Source of the DNA: Ananas comosus | Lineage: Eukaryota > Streptophyta > Magnoliopsida > Poales > Bromeliaceae | Length of the DNA stretch: 64,000 nucleotides | Assembly (NCBI RefSeq): GCF_001540865.1 | Contig: NC_033627.1 | Span: 258,432 to 322,431, forward strand | Direction: 5' to 3' | In this document: one piece after another, positions 23,708 to 35,533 of the stretch | Position numbering within the stretch: position 1 is the first letter of the stretch | How the letters are laid out: the number at the start of each line of letters is the position of its first letter | The notes under the pieces: generated by a model | Database searches by the model: none | Told to the model about the DNA's origin: nothing | Seen by the model: the letters and a program-made list of their open reading frames with translations, nothing else | Position numbers and translations under genes: made by a program

Positions 23708-26700
23708 GCGTATCATGGGTACAATTCGGATGCATTCTCCCTCCTAAAACGGACGGAACGAGTGATTTGTGGCGAAGAATTAGAGCAAATCAAAGAGTTC
23801 TCTATGAGCCCGTGAATGAAATTGAATTCTCTTTGTTTTGCCGTTGTTTGTTTAGTTTCTTGAGTTGTGGACTCCTCCGCACAATAAAGAATATCAGCAA
23901 AAAAATTAAAGGAAAAACAAAAAAAGAACATTCACATCGAATCGAATTGCTGAATGAATGCTGACGCTTGAGTCCTTTGGTTTCATACATCACAGGCTCG
24001 ACAAAACGAAGCTGTATGTCGTCGGAGCCGGCATATTCAGCGGCGTCACCGTGGCGTTGTATCCTGTGTCCGTCATTAAGACCAGGATGCAGGTCGCGTC
24101 GAAAGACGCCGCCCAGAAGAATGCCTTTGCTGCTTTCAAGAATATCCTCAGAGCCGACGGCATCCCCGGCCTGTATAGGGGGTTCGCCACTGTTATCACG
24201 GGCGCCATTCCCGCCAGGATAATCTTCCTCACTTCTCTGGAAACAACCAAAGCCGCTTTGCTCCAGTTGGTTAGACCGCTTAATTTGTCCGAGCCTGCGC
24301 AAGCTGCCATAGCTAATGGCCTCGCGGGAATGTCGGCGTCGATTTGCTCGCAGTCTGTGTTTGTTCCTATTGATGTGGTATGGCTGCTGCTTTCTTTTTT
24401 TCCTTGGGTGTCTTGTTGCTTTCTGCCATCTTCCTGTTTATGTGGTATGATTAATCCTCGGATTGGCTCAACCACCAGAACTAGTTACTTCTCGCACAGC
24501 TGAATAATATATAAGTCTATGCTTCGCCACCATGTAGAGTCGGCTGGCTCCTGCTTCTTGTAACTAAGACAAACCAATAATTTTTCTTTTACATCATCTT
24601 TTGCCTGCTCAAATTGTAATGCCTCGGTCGAGTCGGTAGAAGATCTGTTGCCTCAATAAGGGGTGAATTCATATTGCCTGCCTCTTGACGAAGTGCTGCC
24701 ATGTTGCTAATTTATGAGTACGGAAAGCATCGCTTAGATTTGCAAGTTTGTTTTATTGTCTAGTCCTGCTGTCTTAGGTTAGCCAAAAGTTGATGGTGCA
24801 AGGATATTCCGGGCATGCAAAATATAACGGAGGACTAGATGTTGCTCGTAAAATTCTCCAGTCTGAAGGAGTGCGCGGACTTTACAGAGGGTTCGGCTTG
24901 TCGATTATGACATATACCCCATCGAGTGCTGTATGGTGGGCAAGCTATGGATCTAGTCAACGCATTATTTGGAGGTTAGTAGCGGGCCCTTTTTTTTTTT
25001 TTTCTTTTCAATTTAAAGAAGAGTGCGACACTGATGCTCTGAGCTACATGATTCGGATATATAATTAGCCATTCTGTTGTTTTTAAGCATTAAGCTGACT
25101 TTTCCTGATGCATTTTTTATTTCATAGCTGTGACTATTTTTCGTACTTTTCTCACAATAATTCTCTTTTATACGTCGACCAGGCTTTTAGGCCATGATCA
25201 GAACAGTGATGGTGTCCCTAGTCAGTGGAAAATCGTAGGTGTTCAAGCTACAGGCGGAGTTATTGCTGGTGCAATTGCTTCTTGTATCACAACCCCTATA
25301 GACACAATCAAGACTCGATTGCAGGTGTAATTCTTAATTTCAAGTGAATTCTGGTTGTTCTTTATTCTCTATTCTCTATTCTGTATTTTGTAGTTGCTCC
25401 TCAGGACTCGATTGCATGATCTAGTCCTAGTAACTTCCATGCTGACTCAACCTATACTTAGAAAGAACAAGTAGAGGGCAGCATTTTTTTTCATTGTTGA
25501 CATGATTTGGCACATGTATATAACCTTTTGTATGAAGAGGTTGAAATATTTCTAGGATGCGTGGCTTGTTCGGATGCATGAACATCATGTTGATACAGCC
25601 CTTTATTTACTATAGGGACATTTAGTAATTGGTTGATAGACAGAATGAAAAGTCTATGGCCACATGGTATATACATCGTCTAGATCTCTTTTCTCGGCAT
25701 ATGAAAAATAACCTTGTAGGTGAGTTTGTTAAACAATTTTTTCTTCATTGGCTGAATATTTTTTTTTCTTGTTGATATGTAGGTTATGGATAATGAAAAG
25801 AAACAAACTGCAAGGCAAGTTGTCAGAAGATTGATTGCTGAAGATGGATGGAAAGGTCTCTACAGAGGATTGGGTCCAAGGTTTCTCAGCATGTCAGCAT
25901 GGGGTACCTCGATGATAGTAGCCTATGAGTATTTGAGTATGAACGTTCTCTTTCTTACCTATATTCTTATTGTGCTTTATCTTTGGATGCCTGATAAGTG
26001 ATAACCCTTTATCATATGTTCCATTACATGTCGACTTTGTGCATTCTGCTGTTATTTTAACTTGCTTGTTTGAGCTAGTAATATGGCATCAAGAAAAGTC
26101 AAAGTTTTAGCTTAAACAAGTTGAATTAGACTGACATTTGCATATATACCTACCAAATACATGTGTTTGAGTGTATAGCCATCTAAAGTTAGAAATTAGC
26201 ATCTACATGTTGCAAAACAACCTATGCTGGCACAGGTGCCCTCTTATTAGAGAATTTGTTAGAATATCCAAAATAATTTGCGTAAATACTTTCTTAAATG
26301 TTTGCAAATGCATTATCTGTGGTAATGGCATCTTTATGAGGCATTTAAGTCATTGTCCGATGCCAGTTAAAAGTTAGCGTGAGTTAATTTTGTCTAGCAA
26401 ACAGTTGTTACCGTGTGTTTACGGAGAGGCAGAAAGTTGTATGAACCTTTGTCTGGCTGAGATATATTGCAAAGCATCTCAAAGTTTTGTAACCACTGGT
26501 TATTTGTTGGAACTTACGGAAGCTTGAATTACTTGTTGATAAACCTCTCCAAAAAGTTCACACCCCTATAATATCAAATCCTACAGAACTTGTTAATGAT
26601 GATACAATTTGCTCGAATATATGTGTGTAATTAACATGTCGTGAATGATTTGTCTGATGGCCCAGATCTGTATTTTTTTATTGGAAGGGGCTTTCAATTT

Positions 26701-26799
26701 TTCTCTTTTGTGTTTTGATGTTACTATATACTCTATTATAACTGATAATATTTTCTATGTTTTTCAGAGCGTCTTTGTGCCAAGACTGAGGCGACATGA
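23530..26799 (+). CDS. SLC25A44-type mitochondrial carrier (325 aa, 6 exons)
   Basis: Exons are 23530-23600, 23996-24377, 24778-24974, 25183-25324, 25783-25936 and 26768-26799, all GT-AG, total 978 nt. The protein has three repeats of about 100 residues. Their carrier signatures are YPVSVIKTRMQ (Ser replaces the usual acidic residue), VPIDVVSQKLMVQ and TPIDTIKTRLQ. GLYRG follows in each, as GLYRGFATV, GLYRGFGLS and GLYRGLGPR. The last exon encodes only the tail KRLCAKTEAT. It acts in the inner mitochondrial membrane. Mammalian SLC25A44 moves branched-chain amino acids; the plant substrate is not established, so none is claimed. Intron 1 holds a long CT repeat (about 23663-23705). AATAAA at 27423 is a possible poly(A) signal. 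Confidence 0.95.
23663..23705. repeat. (CT)n microsatellite in carrier intron 1
   Basis: An uninterrupted run of about 40 bp of CTCTCT lies about 60 bp after the exon 1 donor. A shorter CT run lies in the 5' leader near 23478-23496. Confidence 0.9.
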
Positions 26800-28258
26800 A
26801 ACTCTCTGTAACAATTTCAAGTTGTAACTTGGCACCGGTCATTGCAACATATTTCTTTTGTATTCTTCAACCAGGAACGGTTCAAGCCAACTGATGGCAT
26901 TCTCACGGAGCCTCTCATTGGACGCTGTGATGCCATGAGGTTGCAAGAACTTCCCAGGAAATGTTGTTGTATGAAGCCATCTATTACAGTATCATGGATG
27001 GAAACATATTTTTTGATCTTTTTAAACAGAACAGAATCTCGGGAGGCTTGATCATTTGGTCATCTGCTGTTACGCCCTCCATATTCTGCATATCACAAAG
27101 CGATTGCGGAGACGTATTTTTTACTAAGATTCACAATTATTCCCTCTTATTCGGGGACCTGCGCACTCTATACATTCACAACAGATTCGATGAAATAAGT
27201 GTAACTCAAGGAAAGCATGCATTCTTTTGCACATTTTTTTGAATTTGCATTTTTTGCTTGGCCATTGATAGTGATGGATTGGTGTTATATCCTCGTGCAC
27301 GGCAGGGCTAATTTGAGTTGTTTTCTTGTTTCTTTCGTGAAGAGAGAAATTTATACGGGGTTAATATAGTTTTTATTGTATTTTCTTTTTTCTGTTGTTT
27401 GTTTGAATTTCTTGTTTGGCACAATAAAAAGACCCCACTGTTGAAGTGATGGAGAAGAGAAAGTACTGGTGCAGCTACTGCTAAATGTTGCTCTGATAGT
27501 TCGTTGATATGTTGGCGTGATGGTGTGTCACAAATACATTGTTTTGTGTAAAACTAGTCAGCACATTAGTAGTAATATTCATTAGAGGTAATGTAAAGCA
27601 TTTGCTCAAGAAAAGTTAAAAAGATACTATTGAATTCTAACTAAAAGATACTCAAGGAGCTACAAGTTAAATAATTAAATAAAAAATTTTAACGTTCATT
27701 TGTATATTTTAGCCAACTTAGGCTATTAAAGATGAAAAAAAGCAGTACAAAAGAGATCAAGTTCATGTCTCATCTAGTTCATTTGCCATTCTAATTTTTT
27801 ATTTGATGCCAAGCTTCTACAAACATTGGTTACTTAAATGATCTTGGACACCCCTGTTTTGTTCAGACTTCAGACAGATAATTTACTTGCAGCAACAAAG
27901 GGTATAGAACCATTTCAAAGTTTCAAAGAAGAAAAGAAAAAGAAATCATTGTATCTCTGGAGCTTGTGATACTCAGTAGGGAACAGCACTACTGGCCTCG
28001 CAGACATCAGAGTATAAAATCAACCTCCTGATTGCGTCAAATCTCATGCAACATACTTAAGTCTGAAACAGATCAAATACAGCTAGAGGAAAAGCGAAAA
28101 AAATGAAATAAAACAGAAATAAAAAACAAACATACTCACTTCACATGCCACTTCACATGCCGAAAGACACATTATGCAATTATACATCCAAATCGCCTAA
28201 AGAAAATGGAACATACATAGATCATTTCAAACCACCCATAAAAGGAGCAAGCTTGATT
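26800..28258. other. 3' flank of the carrier gene, no further gene seen
   Basis: The first part, to about 27440, is probably 3' UTR, with AATAAA at 27423. Short open frames here (26842-27051, 26961-27242) have no recognisable domain. Nothing else is visible before the RALF pseudogene. Confidence 0.4.
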
Positions 28259-28614
28259 TTATTCTCCATCCCTATAGTAAGAATTACCTCCGGAGCCCCG
28301 TATACAGGGATTTCCAGGCTTGTCAGGTTGAAAGGGGACCTTATTGGCCTGCAAAGCTTGATAAGATATCGCCTTATTTCCTCTGGCGAGTATTCATCTC
28401 CCCATCTCAGACTCCATTGCTACTCCCCATATTCCACTTCATAGCCTTGGCCAATTGAAAGATTCATAGGTTGGGGATACACCTCCGGATCCACAGTTAA
28501 CAAAGTATCAGCAGCCAAATAAGAAGAGAACAGCACATGGAACAGTGCTAACCAGAAAAGAGTTCCATGTGCTAACCAGAAAAGAATATCTCTGGCGGAG
28601 ATAGGCCCCTGCAT
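28259..28614 (-). pseudogene. RALF-like peptide pseudogene (frameshift and stop)
   Basis: Read on the minus strand from the ATG at 28614, it begins MQGPISARDILFWLAHGTLF, similar to the leaders of the intact copies at 32749 and 35908. After GYEVEYG (around 28433) the frame shifts by one base. The next frame gives VAMESEMGR, then TGA where the intact copies have the second Arg of MGRRILAG. It continues with ISYQALQANKVPFQPDKPGN and RGSGGNSYYRDGE to TAA at 28259. The signal peptide region contains a short tandem duplication (the word GTGCTAACCAGAAAAGA occurs twice on the plus strand). These two breaks make it non-functional. It is closest to the copy at 32408-32749. Confidence 0.85.
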
Positions 28615-29450
28615 TACAAAACTGATCTGCTCCTCTTTCGCAACTCTTACTTACAAGACATAAGAGTACCTGCTAAAGCCATTTACTTATATATATAGAA
28701 TTATAAGCGGTGTGATGGGGCGGTACTGGACCACCATCTAGGCATAGGCAAATGATGCATAATGGGTAGTGGTTTTTAGCAGGTTAAGATAGTTTAGAAA
28801 GTGGATCGATTGTGCCTTTCTCAGTGGTGTAAATTGCTGGTTGTGTGAGTGGTGCTATGGTTATAGTGGGCTTGTACTACTTTCACGAGTGCCCAGCCTG
28901 AGAATGTGGGTGTCTCAATTACATTGTGTTGAAGCCAATGAATGGAAATATTGTTTCTGTTTCACTTTATATTTTTTTTGGATTCTACGTTTATTGCATT
29001 ACCTTCTCTTTTTTTTTTTTTGAAGTGCTGTGAGTTGGTTCCGAGGATATGTCCGGAGCCCCTTACCTATCCTTCCTTTACCTATTTTAAAGAATGAGTT
29101 CCAGCTGAAACAAATGTGCACGCAATCATATACATTATTAACCCCAATGACTAGGTTTCAGACTAACAAACTACTCTTAGTTCCAAATTATTACCAGTCT
29201 CAACAACAAAGTTTCCGACATATCTTAGGCCAAAACAATAACTCAATTCAAGCATGCATAAAGGCTACTTAAATGTTACAAAATTTCAATGTCACACAAT
29301 CATCATGATGATCCCATCATCCCACAAGCTGATCTCTTTTGACAACATAAGTAAGACTTTATCATTTAAAGACAGAAAGAAAACTTATACGATTTCATAG
29401 AAAAAGCAATAAAAAACAAAGTCAAGAAAGCTTTTTACGTTTCAAGAGAC
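28615..29450. other. Intergenic stretch, no gene seen
   Basis: Short open frames (28841-29023, 29030-29272) lack recognisable motifs. The right end is the probable 3' UTR of the zinc-ribbon gene. Confidence 0.35.
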
Positions 29451-30983
29451 TCAATCAAGGATCAGAACCTCATTGTCATCCTCTTCGCTCTCGTGCTGTC
29501 TTGTTTGCTCAGCATATTCGTCTATTGATGCAGCAGCAAACACATCCCCCTCTCTCTTCTCTCCAATTTTTGTGACCGCTGGCCCACTAGCACCACCCTT
29601 GGATTTGTTCACCTGTCATCAGATGATGAAGCACATACGATAAATTTTTGGTAGACTGATATGGTAGCAAAAAATAATCACAAATAATGTCAGTACAACA
29701 GTAGATTGCTACGAAAGGTGGGATCGGCAAAACAAACAATATGATCAAATCATTTAATTACTAACATAGTAATCTTCAATCTCCAGGGGAGGACAATGGA
29801 TAGTCCAAAAAAAAAAAAGAAGAAAAGAATTAGTAACTTGTGCTTCTAGCATAATCATATATGTAAGTGAAGATTTGTTGGCACTAATGGAAAGTTACAC
29901 GCTTCCACACAAGTGTGAACTGAGCCATGAAGGCTTAAATATCCGATTATAAAACAATGAAATGAGTAAGATAAGGAACCCTTACAGCACGAAGAAGCGT
30001 TCTTCTATCCCTCTCTCTAGCATTCTTAACGGCCTACAAAAGAAGGGGAAGAAACGAATCTCATAACCACTAGAAAGTATCAAACAATTACGAGTGTTTT
30101 AAACCCTACACTCATTATCTTCCATAATATAGAAAAATACGCATTTCTACCTCTTGTAACATCTTTTGCTCGGACTCAACCTCAGAGATGTCCCTGCTCA
30201 AGGAAAACATTTGCTAGATCAGATAAGTAGCTTCGACGAGCATGCTTTCACAGATGACTATATCAGAACGAATAAACAACTTCAAATAAGATAGTTGCGT
30301 AGAAAGGACCTACCTTCCCACAGTCTGATCCACATGGGTGCAACACTTAGCGCACAAACCATGTTCCTTGGAGCATCCTGTGTTGATAAATTAATAAATT
30401 CAGGTGCAGCAGTATTATTCGGCGCCTAGAAATAAGCATTAAATAAAAAAGAAAGAGAAAAACAGAAGGTAGCAATGCATATGTAATATCTCTCTCTCTC
30501 TCTCTCTATACTTTGTCTCTGTACATAAGAAAAATGGAAGCAGAGAGAAGGTTTCTGCAAATTCTTTACCATCCGGCATCCGCCTAATTTGTTGATGTAC
30601 TGTCATGATCTAAAGCGATTCAGAATAGCCAAAGCTTCTATATTTTTTGAGTAAATCTCTATCATTTTCTCTTCCAATTTTTTCGCTGCAAAATACCCAG
30701 CCCTTCAAATTCGACCGCTATGAATTCTCTATCTCGGCACTCATATCAACAGGCATGCTAAGTTCTTATTACCCTATTCATGCATCGCCGTGATCGACAA
30801 CAGAAAGTTTACTTTAAAGCAGCATTATCTGAGACAGTTTTGAATCGGCAAGACATTACCGGCGCAGATGTTATGGTATGCCTGGCGCACCGCCCGCTTC
30901 CCGCACTTCTGACTATCGCAAGTGAAGTAACACCAACAATAAATCAGCTAACAAAATTATTATATTATATGTATATGCAAAGC

Positions 30984-31022
<39 letters not shown>

Positions 31023-31516
31023 TGGTGACGGGTGAGGTGCGCGCACCATTTTGCAGGCTCGACGAGAGGCTTATACTTGCCGTACCTAAACAAGATTAGG
31101 AGAAAAGAAAAGTTTTTTTTTTAAAAAAAAAAAAACCTAATTGTGATTTCTGACCCCATGAATAAGGTGGTGGGGAGGAAGGGACACAGACCTGCGCTTC
31201 CAGTCGATCTGGTCTCGGCAGCGCGGGCAGACGCCGGTGATCTCCGAGTAGGGCCGGAACCTGCCGCCCAATTCCTGCGCGAACATGGCGTGAGTGAAAG
31301 TGAAGAAGAAGAAGAAGAAGAAGACGACGACGACGACGACGACGACGATAAGAAAAGATTTTTTAAGTAGAGAGGTTGAAAAAGGAGAACTCATAGAAGT
31401 GAGAAAGAGAGGAGCAGCAGAAAGGCGACCGTTTCGTTGATCTTGTGGCCGGCGTTGGGCTTCCAGGCGTAGCGATTCTGGTGCTTCGGAGGCCCCTGCC
31501 GCCGCTCCGACGACAT
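29451..31516 (-). CDS. C9orf85-like (DUF2039) zinc-ribbon protein (192 aa, 8 exons)
   Basis: The minus-strand exons are 31430-31516, 31192-31274, 31047-31085, 30860-30912, 30314-30377, 30151-30193, 29986-30033 and 29451-29612, total 579 nt in frame, all GT-AG. The start MSSERRQGPPKHQNRYAWKP and the motif RFRPYSEITGVCPRCRDQID are diagnostic for the conserved eukaryotic family typified by human C9orf85. Four cysteine pairs are visible: CPRC, CQKC, an IC-x-GC pair, and CAKCC; they probably bind two zinc ions. The C-terminal third is a charged helix (EVESEQKMLQEAVKNARERD) followed by an acidic tail ending EDDNEVLILD. The molecular function of the family is unknown. The gene lies between RALF-like copies on the same strand. 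The exon 1 donor is unusual (ACG|GTCGCC), so that junction is the least certain. Confidence 0.9.
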
Positions 31517-32407
31517 CTCTCTCGCCCCCCTTTCTCCTCTTCTCTCCTTTCCTCTCTCCTCTCCTTTTTGGGGGAAAATTTAGATGCGCGAAAGGGTTTA
31601 GGAGAGCCCAAACTAAACTCCATCTTATAGGCCACAAAGCCCACTTACTCTAAGCTTAGGCCATCCGTCGTGGCCCATGGATTGAGTGCACACGCAATCC
31701 ACTCCACCGTTTTGGGCCGGGCCGGGCCGGATCGAGTCTAGTACTCAGCAGTTCAGTTGTTTCAATATTGAGCTGCATTCGTACAGTTTTTGGTGTGGTT
31801 GTTTAGATGGAAGTTTTTTGAGAAAGATTGTTTAGATGGAAGTTGAGGGCCCAAATGAGGAGTTTGCGTAACTGAAAGACTGCAGTTGTTTTGGGAACAG
31901 CTGCGTCAGGGGGGTGATGTGGAGTAATATTTTTTTTTAACTTAAACATAATTATTAGTCTGTTATAAATGTTCGGAAAATAACTCCTGCGGTCCACATT
32001 CACTCACAGAGCACGCCCACATGTAAATATGTAATTCAACTAGAAATATGCTCTACTAGAACAATAGCCAGCTAATTAAGGCGGCGCTGCATGTATGTGC
32101 ACAAACAAATAATTACTAGTCCACAAATTAACGCCATTATTACAAGCGATACGCACGCACCCCTCTTCACTTCCACAATAAAGTGTAGGGGTATGGAAAA
32201 CAAAAAAACAAGAAGAAAAAGAACATAGTACCACAACCGGAGACATCAGTTTAGTGGTACGCGCATTCTACGAACATGTAATTCAATTCAACTCACAAGA
32301 TGCATTTATGTACATATGAGAGATTAAACACTGCCTCGGTCGGAGATCCATGTACATCCGGCCGTACGTGTGTTCGATCTGATGAGGTGGTAGGTTTAAT
32401 TAATCCG

Positions 32408-32749
32408 CTACGACCGGTAGTACGGACTACCGCCGGAGCCGCGTGTGTAGGGATTCCCCGGCATATCAGGTTGAAAAGGCGCCCTGTCCGCCTGCAAAGC
32501 TCCGTAAGATATCTGAGGGTCAGCTCCGGCGAGTATTCGCCTCCCCATCTCGGTGTCATCCATTAATGCAACTCCCCACCCCACTTCATAGCTGACATGC
32601 TCCATTACCATCGACCCATCTTTAGGCTTGTTCAGATACGCCAGTACTGGAGCATCAGTCGACAAAGCAGCAGCAGTACTAGAAGAAGAATATGAAGAGG
32701 AAAGCGCGAGAAATAACACAAAGCAGTAAAGAAGCCCCTGCTCCTGCAT
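32408..32749 (-). CDS. RALF-like secreted peptide, cysteine-free mature region (113 aa)
   Basis: This is a single-exon secreted pre-propeptide. Residues 1-27 are a hydrophobic signal peptide (MQEQGLLYCFVLFLALSSSY). A variable propeptide follows. The subtilase (S1P-type) processing site RRIL lies at 70-73, and the mature part contains ISYGAL, the receptor-binding YISY-like motif, and NPYTRG. Canonical RALF peptides have four cysteines forming two disulfides; here the mature part has none. The position of the usual RGC is RGS, and the final Cys is Arg in SPYYRS. RALFs bind FERONIA-type receptor kinases and LRX proteins at the cell wall; whether a cysteine-free version does so is unknown. The reading frame is intact and clearly paralogous to 35534-35908 and to the pseudogene at 28259. 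Confidence 0.82.
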   Translation of the reverse strand: MQEQGLLYCFVLFLALSSSYSSSSTAAALSTDAPVLAYLNKPKDGSMVMEHVSYEVGWGVALMDDTEMGRRILAGADPQISYGALQADRAPFQPDMPGNPYTRGSGGSPYYRS

Positions 32750-33929
32750 CTTCTGTTCTTTTTCACTCCTCTTACTTCGAGCACTCCGTAAACATTAATA
32801 TGTAGTAGAAATATAATTGAAGAAGAGAGTACTGGCCGACACAGAGTAGGGACAGGGTACAACGTGACAGCTCGACAAATGGGTTATCTATAACTATACA
32901 TTATTTCTCCCATAATTATCGTATGACAATTTTTTTTCACTGTTGAGTGTGGGCTCAATCATGAATCAGCTCAAATCCTTTTTATTCCTTTTTCTTCGGG
33001 TATTATTTTCATTTATCGACATTCGGCAAGATGAATCACATTCCTTATCATCGTTTTATTTTATCGTTGTTTTCTTTTTTTTATCGACGTTTTTTATTTT
33101 TTCTTTAATTATCTATTCATGGCATCGCACGGATTACTATGTTAGTTAAACATTAATTATCATCTATGTCAATGTCCAACATATGCTTATTTACCTTAAG
33201 CCAACACAGCATAGCAAGGTTTCTACGTAATTGCTTCTTTTTTGTGTGTGTGGATAACTCCATGAATACGTATTTTGTTATGTTTTGATGATTGAAGTGC
33301 TTGTAATATATCTCTGCAACATTTTTCTTTATAATTCTTTCTTTTTAATGACTACGCATATGGAGAACGTGGAGAATCACCCTCTATTTTATTATTTTTT
33401 CTTTAAAGAAAAATTCTGTCTAAATACCAAATTAGTACATGGACAAACCTTTCTGATCTCGATGAGTAATGACTTAATATTTTGTATATACAATAAAGGG
33501 GATAATGAGTCATATGCTAGGATTTGTGCAATAATAAAGTAAAATTAATGAAATCAAAATTTGGCGCAGTACCCTATAAAAAAGAATTGTACATTCACGT
33601 GAGCGGTTTTATTTATCAGCTTTTGAATTGCTGTGGTCCTTGTCACTTTGCACATTACGTTGTGATTCTTCCATTTCTAAAGCTTTGCCTCGTGAGGTTG
33701 GTTTGTCTTCTACCGTGTAATTATTGAATGCTCAGGGGCCTAGTTAGGCTCGTAAGGACTACATTGTTATTAGAATGTATTACAAGAGGTCCCCGTTGTT
33801 AATTACAGTGAACATTTTTTTTTTTTTTTTGGTTAGTTCATATCTCATATAAAATGCTAAGTCCATGGTAATTAACCATGGAAATTAACAAACATATATA
33901 TAAGCCCCTAAATATTAAGATTGTAGCAA
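32750..33929. other. Upstream region of RALF copy, no gene seen
   Basis: AT-rich sequence without a recognisable gene. Short open frames (32943-33149, 33285-33542, 33524-33727) are low complexity or unmatched. Confidence 0.35.
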
Positions 33930-33938
33930 TATTATAAA

Positions 33939-34594
33939 GGCTAAATTACGGAAAACCTTCCTGTCAAAACCCGCTTTTTCACTTTCCCCCCATGTCATTT
34001 AAAAACCTACACTTTACCCCCTTGTAAAATAAAAAATGTTCGCAGGGAGGTACGGTGTGACAAAATGACCATTTTACCTTTCGTCATTTTCGTCTTCTCC
34101 TTCATCCTCCTCATCCGCGGTGGAGGAGGCCGACCTCGGGCGGGACGCAGGCGGTGAGGCCGTTGTCGAGGAGGACGATCTCGTTGAGGGTGTCGACCAT
34201 GAGGCCGATGGAGGGCGGGATGCAGCCGCCGAATTTGTTGTGGGCGAGGACGACGATGGAGGCCGGGGAGTCGCCGAGGTTGGCGGGGATGGGGAGGCGG
34301 CGGCGGAGGCGGTTGGAGTTGAGGAAGATGACGTCGAGGGGGCGGTCGAAGAGGAGGTTGAGCTCGTGGAGGAGGGCGAGGCCGGCGAGGGAGCTATCCC
34401 GAAAGCCATCGAAGCAACAGGGAAGAGGGGCGGAGAGGTATTTTTGGCATAAAAAAAATATTATAACGGAATTCTAACGGTAGGAGGTGAAGTATACATT
34501 TTTTATTTTACAAGGGGCCAAAGTGTAGGTTTTTAAATAACAGGGAGAAAGTGAAAAAGCGGGTTTTGACAGGAAGATTTTCTGTAATTTAGCC
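33939..34594. mobile_element. Pack-MULE carrying an LRR-extensin gene fragment (656 bp)
   Basis: The ends are long terminal inverted repeats of about 100 bp: 33939-34040 starts GGCTAAATTACGGAAAA, and 34493-34594 reads GGCTAAATTACAGAAAA on the other strand. Both continue through TTCCTGTCAAAACCCGCTTT. The flanking 9-bp duplication is TATTATAAA (33930-33938) and TATTACAAA (34595-34603), with one mismatch. Long inverted ends and 9-bp duplications are the Mutator hallmark. The GC-rich interior is unlike its surroundings and encodes a host gene fragment, so this is a Pack-MULE. No transposase is present. Confidence 0.9.
34108..34415 (-). pseudogene. Captured LRX / PGIP-like leucine-rich repeat fragment
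   Basis: The minus-strand frame reads SSLAGLALLHELNLLFDRPL, DVIFLNSNRLRRRLPIPANL, GDSPASIVVLAHNKFGGCIP and PSIGLMVDTLNEIVLLDNGL, then CVPPEVGLL before a stop near 34110. This is the LRR core of leucine-rich repeat extensin (LRX) proteins, which bind RALF peptides in the wall. Relative to the family, about one and a half repeats are missing between HELNL and LFDRPLDVIFLNSN, and both ends are cut. There is no signal peptide or extensin domain. It is a transduplicated fragment inside the Pack-MULE and probably not a functional protein. The Ser/Pro-rich open frame on the same strand in another frame is a shadow. Confidence 0.82.
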
Positions 34595-34603
34595 TATTAC
34601 AAA

Positions 34604-35533
34604 AGAAAATTGATAGATATTAAGATGTAGGCGCATTAACAGTTCTAAGTTTTCCGTTGAAATTTGTTTTCAAATGGGTACATGCCTAATTAACGTTAAA
34701 AGTTTTAATTGACTGCATAACTGCAGGTAAAAGTTAAAATTTAGCCGGCATTGTGAAAAGTCATACTTTGAAAACTGTAAACAAACTATTAGTATTTAGT
34801 AGTACCTCTCCATGCATGTAATTCTGATATTTTGACTTATTGTATTTAATTTCAAACTGTACTATCTGAACTTTATCATACATTGTAATTGAGTTGTATT
34901 CGCCAACACTAGAATGTCTATAGCTTCTATTTTTTAATTAGTTAGTCATCTTATGTTTTCACGGAATTTTAGCAGCTAATGATGAAATTGGCACTATACG
35001 AGAATCCTTATTAGAGATTAGATAGCTTAGCGCCTTCCCTTATTTTATTCTCATCGAATATTTGCATTTATTCTAAAACTTTTGCCTTGCTGTTAACAAC
35101 TATATATTAATTCTTCCTTAAAATTGATCAACTGTTCAAAGTACGCCTTTATTTTTAGCTTGTTCATCCACACCCCCTTAATTGGATCTTTGCAATTTTC
35201 TATGATCGGGAAAATACCACATCAAATTAATCAACTACTGCTGATCGAAGTAATTTTTATTAATTTACTCAACGTTACAAACGGTTGGGCCTAGTACTGA
35301 AAGGTCAATCTCAATATACATTAGCACATGACAAACAGAATAATTAATGAACCGAAAATCTTACTAAAACAGCACATAATTAGCAAAGTACATAATTAAA
35401 CAAAGCACAAACAAGAAGCAGATTACACGATAGTGAGGGGTTGTGCCGTTTGACCTCACAAGACGGAATGTATAAGAGATAAACACCAACGTGCGTACGT
35501 ACGTACAATTCCTTCGCCGAAGAAGCAACGTTT
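34604..35533. other. Intergenic stretch, no gene seen
   Basis: AT-rich sequence downstream of the third RALF copy. No recognisable feature beyond its probable 3' UTR near 35380-35533. Confidence 0.35.

Noticed and set aside
28145..28444. 99-codon plus-strand open frame
   Set aside because: It is antisense to the RALF pseudogene; the same antisense pattern appears opposite the intact copy at 32300-32566.
31137..31637. 166-codon minus-strand open frame
   Set aside because: It spans exon 1, intron and exon 2 of the zinc-ribbon gene in mixed frames, with poly-Val and poly-Phe from a GAA/GAC repeat in the intron.
34074..34452. Ser/Pro-rich and Glu/Gly-rich open frames
   Set aside because: They are alternate-frame shadows of the GC-rich LRX fragment inside the Pack-MULE.
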